Below are positions 5,870-7,413 of a stretch of DNA of 7,413 nt, piece after piece (the stretch's first letter is position 1; each line of letters begins with the position of its first letter). The DNA comes from an uncultured Clostridia bacterium (GTDB lineage Bacteria; Bacillota; Clostridia; Christensenellales; CAG-917), in assembly GCA_947629635.1 (NCBI GenBank), contig CANREO010000043.1, positions 1 to 7,413 of the forward strand, given 5' to 3'. A program made the translations under genes and the position numbers. Below the pieces are notes generated by a model, which ran no database searches, had not been told where the DNA came from, and was given only the letters and a program-made list of their open reading frames with translations.

Positions 5870-6693
5870 GACCCACCTCTCAATCTGCATGCATGCTCAT
5901 GCTCCGCATACAATTTGCCTCTTGCCATAGCTTCGTCGAAATCTATTTTATGTCCGTCAAATTCCGGGCCGTCGATACATGCGTATTTTACTTGCCCGTC
6001 CAGCATAACGCGGCAACAGCCGCACATACCGGTGCCGTCAACCATGAGCGTATTCATGCTTACCACAGTATCTATGCCATAGCCGCGCGTCACATCGCAC
6101 ACGGCTTTCATCATAGGCAGAGGCCCTACGGCAAATACGCAGTCATATTTCATGCCGCCGTTTATCAGGCGCTCCAGCTCCTGCGTGACAAAGCCTTTTA
6201 TTCCGAAAGAACCGTCGTCGGTGACGGGATAAAACGCGTCCGCAAGTCCCCGAAACTCGTCGACATACATAAGCAGATCACGATTTTTTGCGCCCAAAAC
6301 TACATCGAAAGTCTTACCTTCAAGTTGCAATTGTTTTGCCTGCGGATAGATGACCGCCGCCCCTATTCCGCCGCCAACCAGACAGATCTTTGCATACTCG
6401 GACAGATCCGTGGGCTTGCCCAATGGCCCAACGAAGTCGCAAAGCGCGTCGCCCTCTTTCATCTCGGCAAGTTTAAGCGTAGTGTAGCCGACCTCTTGCA
6501 CCAATATGCGCACCGTGCCTTCGCTACGCGAGTAATCGCATACGGTGAAAGGCACTCTTTCCCCGTCATTGTCCGTGCGCAATATCACAAACTGCCCCGC
6601 CATGCAATGCCTTGCGACCGACGGAGCATATATCGTGTATTCACACACATTTTTCGCCAGACGGCGTTTTTTAATTATCTCGAAATTTTTCAT
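5860..6693 (-). CDS. nfnA: NfnA/SudB subunit of NADH-dependent ferredoxin:NADP+ oxidoreductase
   Basis: This 277-residue protein belongs to the ferredoxin-NADP reductase-like family that includes PyrK and SudB. As the small NfnAB subunit it would bind NAD(H), FAD and one [2Fe-2S] cluster. The FAD-binding barrel covers about 1-95, with RVPFT (46-50) as the flavin motif. The nucleotide-binding half includes LVGGGIGAAVIYP (105-117) and AVGPLPMMKAV (188-198). The [2Fe-2S] region is DGTGMCGCC (219-227) plus C239; D219, C224, C227 and C239 fit the family's unusual one-Asp-three-Cys ligation. The start at 6693 overlaps the nth stop as ATGA, and only a weak AGAAAG precedes it, so translation is probably coupled to nth. 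The stop overlaps the start of nfnB by 10 bp. A dihydroorotate dehydrogenase electron-transfer subunit (PyrK) is excluded by the neighbour NfnB and the absence of pyrD nearby. Confidence 0.93.
   Translation of the reverse strand: MKNFEIIKKRRLAKNVCEYTIYAPSVARHCMAGQFVILRTDNDGERVPFTVCDYSRSEGTVRILVQEVGYTTLKLAEMKEGDALCDFVGPLGKPTDLSEYAKICLVGGGIGAAVIYPQAKQLQLEGKTFDVVLGAKNRDLLMYVDEFRGLADAFYPVTDDGSFGIKGFVTQELERLINGGMKYDCVFAVGPLPMMKAVCDVTRGYGIDTVVSMNTLMVDGTGMCGCCRVMLDGQVKYACIDGPEFDGHKIDFDEAMARGKLYAEHEHACRLRGGSWK
5874..5879 (-). promoter_or_regulatory. Ribosome binding site deciding the nfnB start
   Basis: GAGGTG on the minus strand stands four bases before the ATG at 5869, a much better arrangement than the one before the in-frame ATG at 5890. 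It sits inside the last codons of nfnA, so ribosomes finishing nfnA can restart on nfnB. Confidence 0.7.
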
Positions 6694-7346
6694 TTACTTT
6701 CTATACTGCTTTTATAATGTTTGCACATGGGTCTCAACTCGCACTTTGCGCAATCGGGCCTCTGAGAATGGCATACGTATCTGCCGTGAAAAATGAGCAG
6801 ATGATGCAGACGCGACCACATATTCTCGTCAAACGCCTTCATAAGTTGCTCTTCCGTCTGCTCTGGAGTTCTGGCGTTTACAACTCCCAATCTGTTTGCC
6901 ACTCTGAAAACGTGCGTATCCACGGCTATCGCATTGCCGCCGTACGCCACCGAATACACGACATTTGCGGTTTTTCTGCCGACGCCGCGCAATTTCATCA
7001 ATCCCTCTCGCGTATTGGGCATGCCGCCCATCTCCAACACAGAGGCGCTGATTTCCTTGATGGCCCTTGCCTTATTATGATAAAATCCGCAAGAAAAAAT
7101 GCGCCTTTCAAGCTCCTCCAACGGCATACGCACAAACGCCTCCGGGGTGCTTGCGGTCTTAAACAACTCGTCCGTGACGGCATTAACGCGTTTATCCGTA
7201 CACTGCGCGGAAAGCACCACCGCAATAAGCAACTCAAACGGAGTATCGTAATTCAATTCACAGTGAGCGTCACCATGCATTTGGTCAAGCAGATAGTATA
7301 TCTTACGGTTGTCATTTGTCATATGCATATTATCGCATAATGACAT
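6690..7346 (-). CDS. nth: Endonuclease III (DNA glycosylase/AP lyase)
   Basis: This 218-residue protein (as read from the first ATG) is the base excision repair enzyme that removes oxidised pyrimidines and nicks the DNA backbone at the abasic site. The family core is complete. PFELLIAVVLSAQCTD is at 36-51. A helix-hairpin-helix LRGVGRKTANVV (119-130) carries catalytic K125, and AVDTHVFRVANRLG (141-154) carries catalytic D143. The C-terminal [4Fe-4S] loop has C192, C199, C202 and C208 in the classic 6-2-5 spacing. The start is uncertain: in-frame ATGs at 7346, 7328 and 7322 all lack a clear Shine-Dalgarno. The family N terminus would fit the ATG at 7322 (210 residues). It is the first gene of the operon with nfnA, nfnB and obgE, overlapping nfnA by 4 bp. 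No repair gene other than this is nearby. Confidence 0.96.
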   Translation of the reverse strand: MSLCDNMHMTNDNRKIYYLLDQMHGDAHCELNYDTPFELLIAVVLSAQCTDKRVNAVTDELFKTASTPEAFVRMPLEELERRIFSCGFYHNKARAIKEISASVLEMGGMPNTREGLMKLRGVGRKTANVVYSVAYGGNAIAVDTHVFRVANRLGVVNARTPEQTEEQLMKAFDENMWSRLHHLLIFHGRYVCHSQRPDCAKCELRPMCKHYKSSIESK

Positions 7347-7359
7347 GATTTTGGCAAGA

Positions 7360-7389
7360 ATTTTAAATTACTTATGTACGGCGAGACAA
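7360..7389 (-). promoter_or_regulatory. Possible promoter of the nth-nfnA-nfnB-obgE operon
   Basis: On the minus strand, TTGTCT (7384-7389) and TAAAAT (7360-7365) are separated by 18 bp, an acceptable but not strong sigma-A match (four and five of six). Initiation near 7353 would leave a 7-base leader to the first nth ATG, or about 25-31 bases to the ATGs at 7328 and 7322. The region ends at the window edge, so another upstream promoter cannot be excluded. Confidence 0.4.
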
Positions 7390-7412
7390 ACTATATCACA
7401 GTCTGATCGCCG
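7379..7412. other. Inverted repeat upstream of nth
   Basis: CGGCGA (7379-7384) pairs with TCGCCG (7407-7412), and the adjacent GAC (7385-7387) can pair with GTC (7401-7403) across a 3-base TGA bulge, leaving a 13-base loop. It overlaps the candidate -35 box of nth. It could be an operator, or a terminator of a gene beyond the right edge, but no T run is seen. Confidence 0.3.
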
Positions 7413-7413
7413 C

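Noticed and set aside
5860..6693. PyrK, the electron-transfer subunit of dihydroorotate dehydrogenase
   Set aside because: Its neighbour is the NfnB partner, no pyrD is present, and the Asp plus three Cys pattern fits NfnA.
5893..6717. Plus-strand frame of 274 codons
   Set aside because: Antisense to nfnA; no recognisable motif and no ribosome binding site.
6717..7340. Plus-strand frame of 207 codons
   Set aside because: Antisense to nth, whose catalytic and Fe-S residues are all present on the other strand.

Overview
The window looks like a stretch of chromosome from an anaerobic, moderate-GC Firmicutes/Clostridia-type bacterium. Four things suggest this: an FMN riboswitch behind a classical sigma-A promoter, an electron-bifurcating NfnAB-type transhydrogenase (typical of strict anaerobes), a NadD-YqeK-RsfS cluster near ObgE, and strong AGGAGG-like ribosome binding sites. 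The species cannot be named from the sequence. I see no tRNA, rRNA, CRISPR array, insertion sequence or phage gene.

Left edge (1-765). A minus-strand FMN riboswitch fires leftwards out of the window from a near-perfect promoter (TTGACA, 17 bp, TAATAT). The riboflavin gene it controls lies beyond base 1. Facing the other way is a small Tyr/Asp-rich protein gene (about 266-718) of uncertain function, with a C-terminal half that recalls the YhcN/YlaJ spore protein fold.

Middle (767-3171). On the minus strand lie a fused nadD-yqeK gene (NAD synthesis adenylyltransferase joined to an HD-type Ap4A hydrolase) and rsfS (ribosomal silencing factor). Their promoter has a perfect TATAAT so close to the nadD ATG that the message is probably leaderless. 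Divergent from it is a plus-strand gene for an unrecognised membrane protein (two TM segments, a soluble domain, two TM segments).

Right half (3191-7413). A tightly packed minus-strand operon runs nth (endonuclease III), nfnA, nfnB, obgE. All three junctions overlap (4, 10 and 4 bp), and a hairpin terminator overlaps the obgE stop codon. NfnA and NfnB together form the flavin/Fe-S enzyme that couples NADH and reduced ferredoxin to NADP+ reduction. Nth repairs oxidised pyrimidines, and ObgE is the essential GTPase of 50S assembly.

The ribosome and NAD genes (obgE, nadD, yqeK, rsfS) are the familiar Firmicutes neighbourhood, but here it is split by the oppositely oriented membrane-protein gene and has no yhbY. 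No clearly new multi-gene system is visible. The most notable points are the probably leaderless nadD-yqeK fusion, the coupling of obgE to nfnAB, and the unknown membrane protein.
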